Assembly: GCA_964017065.1 (NCBI GenBank)
Contig: OZ024784.1
Coordinates: 12,257,152 to 12,321,151, forward strand
Reading direction: 5' to 3'
DNA from: Haliclona indistincta
Taxonomy: Eukaryota; Porifera; Demospongiae; Haplosclerida; Chalinidae
DNA: 64,000 nucleotides
Shown here piece after piece: positions 19,754 through 32,700 of this stretch. Below the pieces are notes generated by a model. The model saw only the letters and a program-made list of their open reading frames with translations, searched no databases and was not told the origin of the DNA. A program made the translations under genes and the position numbers. How positions within the stretch are numbered: position 1 is the first letter of the stretch; every line of letters starts with the position of its first letter.

Positions 19754-21820
19754 CTATGCTCCAGTGGACACAAATGCCAGTAGGAAACCAGCCCCTCCAG
19801 TAGTAACCATGTAGTTGCTGAGAAGAATACAGTCAAGGAGAACAGTATCATTATCAGTCCTATGTTTATACTCTAGTTAGTGAGGATACACAGCAGGGTG
19901 GAATGACTTGAAAAACCAGAAGAGCAGCAACACAAGGAACAAGTACAGTGTGTTGTTGTAGAAGATAGAGAAAGTTGTGGCCTCTCTATCAGCAACTTTG
20001 TTCTTCCTCTGGGAAGCTCTAAAAATTGACACAACCATATTCAATGCAAATTCAAGTACACTAGTGTTCTACTCACGCAGTGTCTTTCTCCAGCTTTGTG
20101 CTCTTGGTTCCAAGTTCCTTGGCTATCTCCTTCTGTACAGCAGCATCACGCCTAATGGAGATCCTGAAGAAATGCACATAGACTGCACTGCACATAAACC
20201 ATCACAATCACTCACCGATGCTTCATAGCAAACTGGACTTTGCGATAGGCAAAAGCTAGCAGGTATGTGCTCAGACAAGAGAATGCTAGAAACAGTAACG
20301 AGTAGGTCACTAGATCCATCATCTGAACCCGCCAGTAGAGCCCTGCATGACAGTAACAACACACATAGCTTTTAGTGAAATTTGTTGACTAGAATGGTCA
20401 ATCAAAGGCATTGGTTTTATTGAGGCTACATTGTACATTAATTATTATTTCAACTAGTGCTTTATATCATGTTAGTGCTACAATCAAAAGACTATAAAAT
20501 GGACCTGCAGGTCGAAGAATTATACTTCAGAACAATTAATTTTGTATAAAAATTATCATCATTCTGTCACAGAGCTTGGAAGGATAACCTTTATGTTACA
20601 GCAGACTCTAAAGGCATATCGGCACTACAAACAGTCACCAGTCATGAATTCGATAGACTTAAGGAGCCTTGTTGTCATGAATAATTCACGCTTCAAGAAG
20701 TGCATCCTACGGTTCTCTAACAGACATTTATATGTATTGAAGTGTGTGACAAAGACATGTGAACAGAAATGTGACTTCACATGATTAGGACGAATCCACC
20801 TTGCGATATGGAACGTGTCATCTGGATGTGATGCCTAGTGCAAACACACCAGAAGTATTTGAAAATGTCAGTTATGGCTCGTGCCTTTGGTGATGTAGAA
20901 CAAATACCATACAAAACACAAATATGGATGATACAGAGGTTGTTCTCCTGTCACCTGGGGCAACACACCATCAGAGTATCCAAAACAGCTTAGGAGAGTA
21001 AATTTGTAACGAAAATTTCACCAGTCAGAGGATTACAAATTTTCATAGGTTAAAACAAATGCTGTACATGTCCGATGCACAAGATGGAGCCGAGGTGCTA
21101 CTGGGTGCTGTATTTACATCTTTAAACTGCACCAAGGGTACTTACATAAGAGGTCACCTGGTACCACCCTGTGTGACCGGGATCAAAGTGGCTGTAAACT
21201 ACAAGTGTACAGTAGATAAAAAGAAACACTGTAACGTGTACAATAATAATACGGTATAGTCAAAGATCGATAGCTTACTATCAAGCGATCAAGAAAGCTA
21301 TACGGGCACGATCAAGGTTAGATTTAGGACGATCAAGATCTTGATCACGGTTGCAGACGGTTACACAGGCTGGTATTAGGTCACCCCTTGTTAAAGCTTT
21401 TAGAGGACGTATTGTCATCAAACTTGACTAGCATTGTAGTAACGATAGCCGTTCTGTATGAACACTCGCTCGTGTTCATTTGTGCTGAATGACGAATACA
21501 AGACTTGATGCATCCACGCAGTATGCAAATTATTCTACAGTTACTCCCTGGTTTTATCAACTCCAGATCATGTTTCAAGTTTCAAATGTTAGGATGAAGA
21601 AAAGGTTAATAATATCAGGAAGTCGAGAATGAGAACAAAACAACAAGACCAGTACTGTAGTGAAGTGTGTCAACTTACACAAAGGCATGACAGAGACGAT
21701 GAATGCATTGCCGTAGAACAGCGCCGAAGTGGCAGTAGACACATTGCGACTACTCTCTAGTAACAAGAGCTCTTCTTCTTTCGTCAATTTTCCTGACTTA
21801 TTAGCTGTTTTCGCTGGCAT
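19754..21820 (-). CDS. SSR3: Translocon-associated protein subunit gamma (TRAP-gamma)
   Basis: Five exons on the minus strand encode a protein matching SSR3, a four-pass ER membrane subunit of the TRAP complex at the Sec61 translocon. Exon 1 (ATG 21820) gives '[20 protein letters not shown]' and '[13 protein letters not shown]'. Exon 2 (about 20210-20342) gives '[20 protein letters not shown]' and '[18 protein letters not shown]'. Exon 3 is a charged helix ('[14 protein letters not shown]'). Exon 4 (19890-20010) gives '[20 protein letters not shown]'. Exon 5 (19754-19817) ends '[10 protein letters not shown]'. All parts align collinearly with the vertebrate protein. Intron 1 is about 1.3 kb with nothing recognisable. 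The last intron (19818-19889) looks U12-type. Confidence 0.95.
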
Positions 21821-22042
21821 GGTGAGAGATCTGAACTGGAAAGCGATGTTAACGTTACTTCCTCCTCCTCTAATAGAACAACAGGGTTATTGTCACGCTG
21901 TCGAATAATTACTTCGTAAGACCCCGCCTACGAGAACAGCTAATAGTACCCGCTCGCTCTCTCTCACACATGCACACACTAGACATCATAAACAATTACT
22001 GAGTATAAAAAATAATGCAAATGAGCTAGTTGGCCAAACAAG

Positions 22043-24040
22043 CTATTGTATTTTCCAAGCATTAGAATCTAGTTCCTGCAGCTTCTTGACACGTCTGCGT
22101 TGCCAAACAATCCACAACAGTCCAATAATGAAACAAACCAGTGTTTCAACATAATAGCCATCAAGGTAAGTGACACAGTGGCCTCCAGCAGCTTTACAAG
22201 CCTATAAAAAAAACAGGTCACAGCATAAAACTAACCTGATATAGATTGCACTCATGCTCGTACACAACTAACCTGAACTTCTTGCATTGTATCACAGTCC
22301 AACGAGAGATCGGTCACTCCCTCACACCCCTTCAGAGAGACTATGTCCACCAGCCAGAGCACTAGTGTGCCAGGCCACTTGCTACCAAGATTGGTAACTG
22401 TGTTCAGGAGGGTCATATATGTACCTCCCATGACAGGGTCACTGATGCGAGCATGAAAACCCATTGTAGCCACAAACATTGAATAGGTTGGTATCTGCAT
22501 TGAGAGAAAGATAACAATAAATCATTGTAGAGTATGAAGGTAATGCTATCAACCTGGTGAATAATGAAGACAGTCACAACCACAAAATAATAGAACATGC
22601 TTAGTTCACTTTCACTAGTGACTGAGGTCCACCAGACAATACCAGCAAAAATTAGCCCCATCGCTAGACGAATAGGCATAGCCTTCATGAAGAGATCCAA
22701 GGGACGGGGACCAGTTGTATAACGACTGAAAGAGAAGAAGAAACTTGTCAGTGGATTATCATGTGTTACCAGGGGCAGCAGCTAGTAGAACATGTCTTGT
22801 GACAACACACACACTCACACAAGTAAAATGACAATAATGTCAATTTTCAAAGCCATCTCTAAACATGCAAGTGCCTAGAATGATTTTAGGAAGCTAGTAT
22901 TTACTGTACCTTATTATCAATGGTAGTACTATCTGCAAGGGAACCATTGGAACAGCAATAAGAGCAAGCTTCTCTCTGGACAGGCCTGCCTCAATAACCT
23001 TTAGCCCACCAACATGCTCTGCAGCTGCAAGTCCAATCTTAAGGAACAGAGAAGGAAAATAAGACAAAGAATTGAAGGATGAAACAGAATAAATGCAACA
23101 AGATAGTGGATTCCCCTTTTAAAAATTTTAACGGAGGCTTTGTTTGACTACAATATTATTCTTGGGTAAATAGTAGAGTACTCTATACCTTGGAAGTAAG
23201 TGCAAACACCACATAAGTTTGAACTGATTTTAGTTTCAGCATATTTAGCAATTGACCGTAAGCAGACAAGATGTCCTCTTTGATCTCGCTATGAGGTTCT
23301 CTTGTCTCTTTCTTCAATAGCCAAACCAGTGTTGTTACAATTACAAAGACCACCCCCCAGAAAAACAAGAACTCTGGCAGATCAACCAGCCCTTTGTCCT
23401 GTGGCTCTCCCCAGCGGAGGTAAGTGTTGCAAAATTCTTTTGACTCAAGAGCCAAGAATATTGTATAGCCCAGGAAGTAGCCTACAGTTTGCCCAACAGA
23501 GTTACATGTTGATGCATGTCCAACATTCTCACGAGAGAGAATAGTCAATGCCCAGCCATCCACAGCGATGTCTTGTGTAGCAGCACACACAAAAAGAACA
23601 AAGAACACCACAGTGAGAATCATGACACGAGGCGGCTCATTGTCACTACCAAGTAGATCGTTCATGTAGTATGAAAGCACTAACATCACAAGCCCTATCA
23701 CATACTGGGTGGGTATCAGCCATGACTTGCGACGACCAAATGATCGACTGTAAAATGCATCAACAAGTGGGGCCCACAGCAACTTTACAGAGAAAGGCCA
23801 TGATACCAGGCTAAAGAGAGCCTGTTGACGATAGCCTACTTTCTTTGCTTGAAGGACCATTGGTATACTTGCCGCAAGACCCAGCGGAATCCCCTGCAGC
23901 GTGTACAAAAGCAGTAACAGCGCTATGCTCCACTTGTCCTTGCTAATTTTGTCACGCTTGGTATCCTTCGAGTCGGACAAGCTGCCTTCCTCGTTGGCAT
24001 CCATCTTCTTCTCATAGCCTCCGTATCGTTGAGTTGCCAT
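22043..24040 (-). CDS. SLC33A1: Acetyl-CoA transporter (ER membrane, major facilitator superfamily)
   Basis: A minus-strand multi-exon gene, ATG 24040, stop TAG 22043-22045. The first exon (23189-24040, 284 codons) contains 'GIPLGLAASIPMVLQ', 'PFSVKLLWAPLVDAFY', 'GRRKSWLIPTQY', 'AATQDIAVDGWALT' and 'SRENVGHASTCNSVGQT'. These are signature stretches of SLC33A1 (AT-1), which moves cytosolic acetyl-CoA into the ER lumen. Later exons give 'LSREKLALIAVPMVPLQIVL' (about 22910-23040), 'VSDPVMGGTYMTLLNTV'-type sequence (22413-22450, here with Ile for the first Val) and a final 'DSNAWKIQ'. Many hydrophobic helices are present, as expected for a 12-TM carrier. The start lies 486 bp from the conserved CTDNEP1 start on the opposite strand, suggesting a shared divergent promoter. 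Confidence 0.95.
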
Positions 24041-24526
24041 CGGGTTTCTACGTTTGATTACAGCTCTTCAGCTCGGGTAGAGTTCGAGAGCCACAATTTT
24101 GATCGACAACGCGTGTGCTGAGAAGGTGTGTCTAGTCTCTTACAAATGAGTCACGTGATAAAATAATGGCGGTGTACGTGAGTCGTGCCTACTAAACTCG
24201 AATTTGCAAAAAGAATCTCGCCAATTTCACATCTCCCTCTTGCTTCTTCTGCTAAACTTTCTGAGCTTGCAACAGTTGAATCTCTACTCATTGACGAGAT
24301 AAATTTGGAGTCTTGGACATTATCACCTGCTCTAGCTCACACGACCTCATTATTGATACATCACTGATTGAGGTTCATGTGTACGCCTGTTAATAGTGAG
24401 TGCACGCTGGCAACCGTAAGCTTCTCAGATCAAGTGGTGTTGGCTTGGAAGGACGCCTGCAACAAAGCAAAGGGCAGCTGCTTGCGAAGAAAAAGGGGAG
24501 GAGGTCGATTGCTGTCTCGAGCTGTG
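24041..24526. promoter_or_regulatory. Divergent promoter region of SLC33A1 and CTDNEP1
   Basis: The sequence between the two divergent genes contains CACGTGATAAAATAATGGCG (24153-24172), an E-box next to a YY1-like AATGGCGG. Open frames exist (for example 24185-24367, 60 codons without ATG; and an in-frame upstream ATG at 24377 for CTDNEP1), but none resembles a known protein. It is treated as promoter plus 5' untranslated sequence; this is inference from arrangement. Confidence 0.45.
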
Positions 24527-26090
24527 ATGGTCTTTGATGCTTTGTTGAGAGTTCTGAGGACACTAATTGTTATGTTTCTATGCATTTATCACATGTACCG
24601 CAAAAAGGTACATAGGCCCAACCATTACCTGCATAGAGGGTTAATGGGAAGCTTTTTATTAATTGATGCATGCTTGTATTTTTTATAGGTCAATGAGCAT
24701 CGTCCTGTCAGATATTATAATATTCCTCTCTCTCCTGTCACTGAAAAGAGGCTATGTGAGTTCATTCTACATTAGCTACTTTACTTATTTATTTGTCTGT
24801 CTGCAGTATCTTTGCGACGTAAAGTGATGGTTTTAGATTTGGATGAGACATTGATTCATTCTCATCATGATGGGTAAGTGTCAGCTAGCGTGTGTTTGTA
24901 CCACTTTAACTTGTTGTTTATATAAGTTTGAATATCGTACATGCCATTAATTTTTGTACAATATTCGTTCGTTTCGTTACATTTCCTCTCGTTTTGTTGG
25001 GTCCACTGAGCAGTAGTTCTGTTAGATGATTTTGTTGGTGGTACAATTTCATGATATTATTTTGACTGTGATTATTTCTGGTGTGACAAGGCACTGTACT
25101 GACACGAACTATGAACAGACCATAAGTCATCTTACCTTGACCATAAGTCATCACAATTTTAGCAACCTTTCTGTGTTTGGCTGCTTCTGTGTGAATCTAC
25201 ATGATTTGTTCGTGTAACACATGAATTTGTATGTTTGATTTGTAGATTAGCAACTTGAATTACACCACTTCTGTTCAGAATGATAAGATCACATGTACTA
25301 GCTTAGTTATATAGTAACTCTTGTATTCTGCAGTAACTACACGCCGTCTGCTACTTCAAATCGTCCAGATTTTGTAGTGAGAGTATCCATTGAAGGTCAT
25401 CCTGTGCGCTTTTTTGTGTACAAGAGACCTCATGTTGACTTCTTTCTCTCAATGGTAACTGATAATTAGCCTTCTCTCATCATGCTTCATCTATCTTCCT
25501 TCAGGTGTGTCAGTGGTATGAACTAGTCATATTCACAGCTAGTATGCAGGTAATTTTCATTTTTTGTTGCTCTGTTTGAATCATACTTAGTGTTGTTTCA
25601 TGCTCAATACTATTAGTAAACAGAAACTTCCACACTCTTTTTGTTATGACAAAGAGTTGAACACTTGCTTGTTTCATGTTGCGTATTCTAAAGTCACCAA
25701 ACATTTGTGAATACAGTGTAATGTAGACTGAGACAGCATAGAATAAACATTCATCTTTTTGCTTCATTTTCTTCCTCCCTCTCTTCAGAAATATGGTATG
25801 GAAGTTGCTAATCATTTAGATAACAACAGAGGAATTCTAACTACACGATACTTCAGACAAGTTAGACGAACTGTCCCTATCTAGGTTTAACTTCCTCATC
25901 CTCTCCATGTAGAACTGTACTGTCGATGTGCATGGCTACACTAAAGACCTCACTATGGTTCATGAGGACCTGTCTAGTATATTCATTCTCGATAACTCAC
26001 CTTCAGCTTACAGAGGGAATCGAGGTACGGATACTGCGTGTGCCAGCACATCTACAGTAGCATTTATGAGTGTCATTTTCATTGTTGATG

Positions 26091-26136
<46 letters not shown>

Positions 26137-26283
26137 GCGAATGCTATACCTATCAAGTCTTGGTTTTCTGATCCATCAGATGAAGCTTTACTTGATTTAC
26201 TGCCCTTCCTAGATGCACTCAGATTCACTCACGATGTGAGGACTGTGCTCAGTAGAAACTTACAACAACACAATGCCTGGTAA
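24527..26283 (+). CDS. CTDNEP1: CTD nuclear envelope phosphatase 1 (dullard)
   Basis: Eight exons: 24527-24607, 24689-24755, 24807-24873, 25334-25454, 25505-25549, 25789-25860, 25913-26024 and 26138-26283. They encode a HAD-type Ser/Thr phosphatase. An N-terminal hydrophobic segment ('[12 protein letters not shown]') is the membrane anchor. The catalytic motif DLDET(L) follows in '[17 protein letters not shown]' (exon 3). Next come '[14 protein letters not shown]', '[11 protein letters not shown]', '[15 protein letters not shown]', '[20 protein letters not shown]' and the C-terminal '[12 protein letters not shown]'. In animals CTDNEP1 with its partner CNEP1R1 dephosphorylates lipin at the nuclear envelope. 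The ATG at 24527 aligns with the vertebrate start; an in-frame ATG at 24377 would add 50 residues. The intron at 25861-25912 is among the shortest here. Confidence 0.94.
26094..26133 (+). repeat. (CT)n microsatellite at 3' splice site
   Basis: About 20 CT units run directly into the TCTGCAG acceptor of the last CTDNEP1 exon, so the dinucleotide repeat forms an extreme polypyrimidine tract. Confidence 0.9.
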
Positions 26284-26768
26284 TAGTCACAACCATCGTC
26301 ACACGAAAGATGTCAGTGATTCCTTGCTAGTAACTCTTTTCTCTGTATACATGTGCATGTTTTGTTAATTTCTTGCACCTCTGAGCAGTTGCTAGTGACT
26401 TCAATGTCATACAATTGTCTCTACAGGTATTTATTAACTCTTCTTTGCTTTGGCTTATTTTTATTCATTTGCTTCTTTGTACAAGTAATTATTTGCACTA
26501 CTTAACTTTGTACATAAAAAATTAATTATAATAAATTATTATGATTATAAGATCAGACTTTCTTGTTGAGTCGCGTGTCTATGTTGGCATTATTAGTTTT
26601 GCGGTTTCTCTATGGACGTGGCAACATACAAATATCCGGCCAGCCATAATCCCGGATGTACCGCCTACGTCCACATCAATGTTATGGGTGGAGTCGTGAA
26701 GTGTATTATTACTGTACTTGCGCTGGCTGCATCATGAGTGATAGACTAGTCTGATAGTCGCCTCCGCC
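26284..26768. other. CTDNEP1 3' region and CAMTA upstream region
   Basis: About 480 bp separate two same-strand genes. It is AT-rich to 26560, then more mixed with 'CGGCCAGCCATAATCCCGGA' (26637-26656), possibly CAMTA promoter. No ORF of note and no repeat was recognised. Confidence 0.5.
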
Positions 26769-29700
26769 ATGAGCCAGTTGGCAGGTTCCACTGCTCGCCT
26801 TAGCAGTGTTGCGAGACCTGAGAATGAGCAAGCGAAACAGGAACACCAGAACCCGGTCGCCAATCAGCTTTATGGAGGTCAGTACGTAGTTGTTGTGGCT
26901 AATAATTATTTATATATATAAAAAATATATATCATTCCATATTCTTTCCGTGTTTAGGATACGAGTTAAACACAAGTGGTGGGTATCCTATACTCTTATA
27001 CAAGCTATCTGGTGGTGGAGTGTGGAAAAAGACCATTTGGCCTCGTAAAAACTCTCCCAGTCGACTACACAGATGGAATATTCCTGAGGTTAGTCCCAAC
27101 TCCGTGTCTACAAATATACACCTTTTGCCTGTCTTGTGACAACCCAGGAGGTGTTAAGTTACCTCATCAGCTTCAACTACCATGAGCAATGGGTGACAAC
27201 TGATGTTGCTGAAAGGTACTCACTACAATCCAACATATTATGTGCTGTGATTCTCGATCCTCCTCAGACCACCGTCAGGAACGATATTGTTTTTCAACAG
27301 ACAACAGGTAAGGCACTAATGCTGGTTTAATAATGCATTAGCTTACATGTCATAACCACTTTTATGCTAAAGAGCTCATTGTTTATTTTATCACGGCGGT
27401 ACTAAAATCAGTTTTCTCCTCGCCATTATGTGTGTGCTGCGTTACACACTGCGTGTATTACAAAGCTATATACAACTATTAATAATATTATTACTTGTCA
27501 CAATACATGACATCTAGTGAATAGTGATGTGTGTACTTGCACTCATTGTGTTGACAAATGTCACTCGTACTCTACATTTGCTGTTACCATGGTAGCAATC
27601 AATCAACAAAACAATAATAGTGCTGTGCCTGTATTTCCGCTAACAGGTGGTCCATGCTACAATAACTGATTTGTTGTGTATTTAGGAATAGTATGTTTAT
27701 TTGTAAAACATGTTTAGCATATGCTGGCTCCTTGTGTCGACATGGTAACAGTTGAGTTAACAAAATCTTTATTGTAATAATTATGTAAGCTACTCAGTGT
27801 TCATAATGTTGAGGCTAAATAATCTTGGGAGGCCTCAGACCTCCAAGTTGAGAGTCCCTATGCTGCCAGTACATGTATACATTGCAGTGGTTATTTTCAG
27901 TTCACATTAATTAATTACCGAAATACAGACCAAGGACAAGAAAATTGCATCATAAATTTAAGACATAATAATTATTGGGGCGAGCCTGAGCGAGCCCCAC
28001 ATTGATTGGCACAATGGCCCACGCGGCAGGGGAATGTATCTATCAATCTGTCACGGGGTAGCGTTTGTCGTTTTCAATGTTCCCGATAACTAGGAAACGC
28101 CCTTTTTAGCACGTGCGCACATTATAATTGGCGCTTGGTTTCAAACAAGATACCTGGCATTCTGGCAATGATGCAGATGACACAGGGACGACAACAACAG
28201 AGATCAGAGACACCTAAAAAGCAACAACTTTTACACGACAAGGCCGCTACCAGAAAGCGACGACGAGAGGCAGAGTCACCCGATCAATGTGGAAGCGGAC
28301 GATCGCGACTGGAGTGACAAAAGGAATATCAAAGGGCCTACCGGAGACGCCGGCGGAAAGCAGTAGCTGCAACAGAGCAAACAGTAACTTAGGTACGTCT
28401 AATGAGCTCGTGTGTGATAGCAGTAGAGCCTGCAGTGAGCCTGAGGAGACCGAGGAACCCTACTCATCACATCTTCCAGGTACATTGTTCCCATGACGCC
28501 TATAGACAAGGAACACACTCATCCAGCAAGAGATAGCTGAGAAAGTTCACCATATCTGAACATAACCAAACTACTGATTCTATTCACCATCAACAAAAAA
28601 ATGTTAACATTATAGCACAAAAATATATCAATGCTCAGGCTCGCCCCTGCCATTCTATGAATGTACTAGTTTTAATAATGATCAGGAGTAATAATTATGC
28701 TACACATCATTGAACCTTACTAGCTACACATACTCATTACGTCAGCTGAAGATAAGTTTTCTATTAACAATAATCGTGCCTTACATGACTAACAAGAAGG
28801 CAAATGTGCGAGTTAAGAATGTGTTAAACCAATGCATGTTCATCTTCTGAACCACATGAGACTTTGAGCATACTTGTAGTATGAATCATGCTCCATAGCC
28901 ACTTGGTGAGGGTCTTGATTTTGTTCTAAGTGTGTACTTAGATTATTTGGTCTGCGGTGGCAGGATCCTATTGCCTATTATTTCTAGATTGTATTATTTT
29001 GATCATACTAATTACCGTATAGTGGGTAATTTTGGTGGGAGAAACTTTGGCGAATTTGGCGGATCGTCAAGCATTCTCCAAAATAAAATTCACCAAAATC
29101 TGCTTTTTATATTGCGATTATACGTGAGCGAGGCACTTGACGCCAAAATTAATTTCGCCAAAACACAAAATCTGGGTCATTCACCAAAATTTTGACCCTC
29201 CAAAATTACCCGCTATATGGTAGTTTGATTCGCAAAAACTGTTTTGATTCCATTGGGCATGTTGTGTCACACAGCCAAGCCCAAAAATTTCGTCTCTTTT
29301 GAATTGCACAAATGCATTTTAATTATGATCTACGGAAGCACGCTGCTTAACATTTACAAAAACAAATTTGGTATTTTTTTTATAAGTTGTCCACGTGAAT
29401 AATCATGTGCTGTATTATGGACTGGCAATGGATCATAATTCTCACATGCAATAATTATAGCAACCTATGATGTTCCACGGTTGTACGTTACTTGGAATGA
29501 TAAGCTTCTGACGATGGTAAAGTGAAACCTGCTTAATAAGACCACCCTTGGGACCAAAATTTGTGGTCTTAATAGAGAGTGGCTATATAGAATCATGTAT
29601 AAAATGACCAAAAATTGTGGCCTTAATAATATTATAGAGGTGGTCTTATTACACAAGTGGTCCTTAAGACAGGTTTCGCTAAACTAAGGCGGCGTGCACA

Positions 29701-32700
29701 CGGCTCCGCTTCAAAATTAACCAGGTATCAGGCTTTCGTTTTCATCCGAGAATGTGCAGTGTTCACACATATCCGTGTATACCACCGAAACTACTGCTAC
29801 TAGAGCCTGGGTACGAGGCTACAGTCATGCATGCATGCCTCCCAAGCGCGCGCACGACAATCATGTGCTAGTGGCTCTAAGTATTCGGATTCCCTGTTTG
29901 ACTCCGATTTCAAGGTCTCCACTAAAGTCTCCGGATACAAACGTACCTGGATTCAGTACTCGTTTTCATTGGTTACGTGTGAACGAGAGGCCTAAACGGA
30001 TAGAAATGTACCCGGGCTTCCGTGAAACCGGAGCCGTGTGAACGCCGCCTAAAAGTGTCTTGGTTGATCTTGGGTATACGGTGAAACCTGTCTTAAATAC
30101 TACTTGTGTAATAATACCACCTCTATAATATTATTAAGGCTACAATTTTTGGTCATTTTATACATGATTCTATATAGCCACTCTCTATTAAGACCACAAA
30201 TTTTGGTCCCAAGGGTGGTCTTATTAAGCAGGTTTCACTGTACTCACATCATGACTCTGTGAATCACGCAGTAGGATGCTTGATAGAGAGCCACAGTACC
30301 TCCTTAACTGAACCTATCTTATGGATTGTTACCCTGGGCGCATAGGCGCCATAGGGTTAAGAATTTGGCTATGTCCGTGTGTGTGTGTGTGTACAAAAAA
30401 CGCAGCTGTTTACTGCCTTACTGCTTGAAGATTGTCATGGAGTAGCTCTCAACAGCTTAGTTGTTGTATATTTATTCTTTGAAAGACGCCTGCAAAGTCG
30501 AGATAGTCTCCTGTCGCGTGCTATGGCCATGTATTCATATTAGCAACATATCCGATTAGAACATTCCGGTATGTGGGTGTGCCACAATTGTGAGACTGAG
30601 TGAACAATTAAACGCATGTTCACTGAACTCTAATATAATAGCTCACACTGAAGTCACTAGGAGTAGCATTCACATCAATTTCTGCACATTGCATAGCGCA
30701 CAGGGTATGTGTGCCATTGAATTGGTTTCTGGAGTAGTCTATCCTGAAAGACCTTCCTCTCTTGTGAAGGAAAGGATTCATCCCTGACACTGGACAGGGA
30801 TCATATCCAAATGGAATAGAGACCTTCATATTTGTCAGTGTGTGCTAGTGTTTGAGATGTGCCGTGTGAAGATGAGTGTTAATGCTTTGGGCTCTATGTT
30901 GAGCACTGCTTGTTAGGTGTGCAGCCTGGCCGGCTGGGGTGTGGTTGTTTGTAGTTTACCTTGATTAACCATGTTAAGCTAAGGTATCTACATGTATATA
31001 GTAATTATTATGTATCTACTCAGACCAAGAACTATCGATCTGATGGATATGACTGGAAGACAAGAGGCTCGTCCAAGAGCTTGAGAGAGGACAGAATGAA
31101 ATTGAAAGTATTTGGACAACAGGTGAAACTTGAATTTGTTGCATGTTTGAAATAGTGCATTTTTGAGTCTTTGTCTATTTTAAGAAGCATTCTATGTATA
31201 GTACATTGTTTGGTAATAAATTGGCATGCTAACATAATTATATTAACGTGGGGTTTATTTGTTTAACAAAATTTTACCATTCTTGCTCACACACAGCTAG
31301 TGTGTGGTTGCTACAGTCACAGAGAATCGAACCCAAACTTTCACAGACGCTGTTATTGGTTGCTACAGGTGAATAATTAATGTGTAACAACATATGTCTG
31401 CTTTTGCACTCGTTGTCATGGTAACACTTACTTGCTGCTTTTATCACATTGAGAGGATAATACCTCAATTTTCACACTTTTTGAAGGTGTCATTATTAAC
31501 CTTCTTCAGAATCCTCATGTTATCATGGTACATTATCTCGAAACTGACTCACTGACAAGAAAAGCAACTAGCTTCTGTATGAAGAGTTCTAACGATCAAT
31601 CACAGGCTGAGGTAAGCATTAGTTACTATGGGTTTATGTGATGTCTCAACATGCTAGTTTATGACCCTCTGTTGTTGTAGGTCCCTCAATGTTGCCTAGA
31701 GCCTGCTGATGTGTGTCTGCTGCCAGTTAGTGACAAGAACTTGTGCAGGCTAGTGTTTGAGTCTGTCAATGTTCCTGTCTTCTTGAATGAGCTGTCAGCC
31801 ACTATTGGAGACATTGCTGGCCACTTCTCCACTGCTGGTGCTGCCATAGAGTACATTAACAAGTGAGCATTTCTAGCACTAATTTCAGGAACTGTTTGAC
31901 TTTCTTGTTTGATGTGAGGCCATAATATTATTATTAAAAGGATATCTTATCAGTCATGTTTACGTAAAGTCTATAAAATAGTTCTGGCAATTTCACAAGA
32001 AGTAACAGTCTTGGTGCTTCTCACAGGTTGTTGGCTGCTAATGCATTATCGTCTCCATTACAAGAACTGCCTGACATACCTGCCATGCTGATCAACACTG
32101 CTGTCAGTACTCTCACTCTACAAGCTGCTTCGTCTCAACAAGGCCAACGTTGTTTGCTGCCCAAGACAGTAATTCCTCCCACAATACTCTTACAAACTGC
32201 CAAATACTTCCTATTGAACAAAAACCGGCAGTCCACTACTACTAGTCATTCTTTTACTGACAATCACCAATCAGATCCTGTACCACCTCCCACTCCTCCT
32301 CGTACCTCAGCTGAAGCATCTCTTGGACCCTCCAAGTCCTCTGATGTTCCTTGTTCTCTTGTTTCTCCCTCAATAGATCTTTCCTCTCTTATCACTCCTC
32401 TTGATGTTATTCCCAGCAATACCAGAGCATTTAATCCCAGCACTTTCTCTTCATTTGCAAAATCACTTGTCAACCTTGACCCAATGATGACAGTAAATCA
32501 ACAGCAACAACAGTATCCTGAACAACTTGGTCAGACTCCATGCCCCTCTGATGTCAGCAAAACCAATGTACCAATGGATGAATCGCCAGTGATAAACTAT
32601 ACTCCTCGGACCTCAGACCTGCCTCTGGATAGTGAAGCGCTTCTTGCTCTTGCGGACAATCTCTTGCACAATATGTCTGTTGAAGGGCTCATGACAACTG

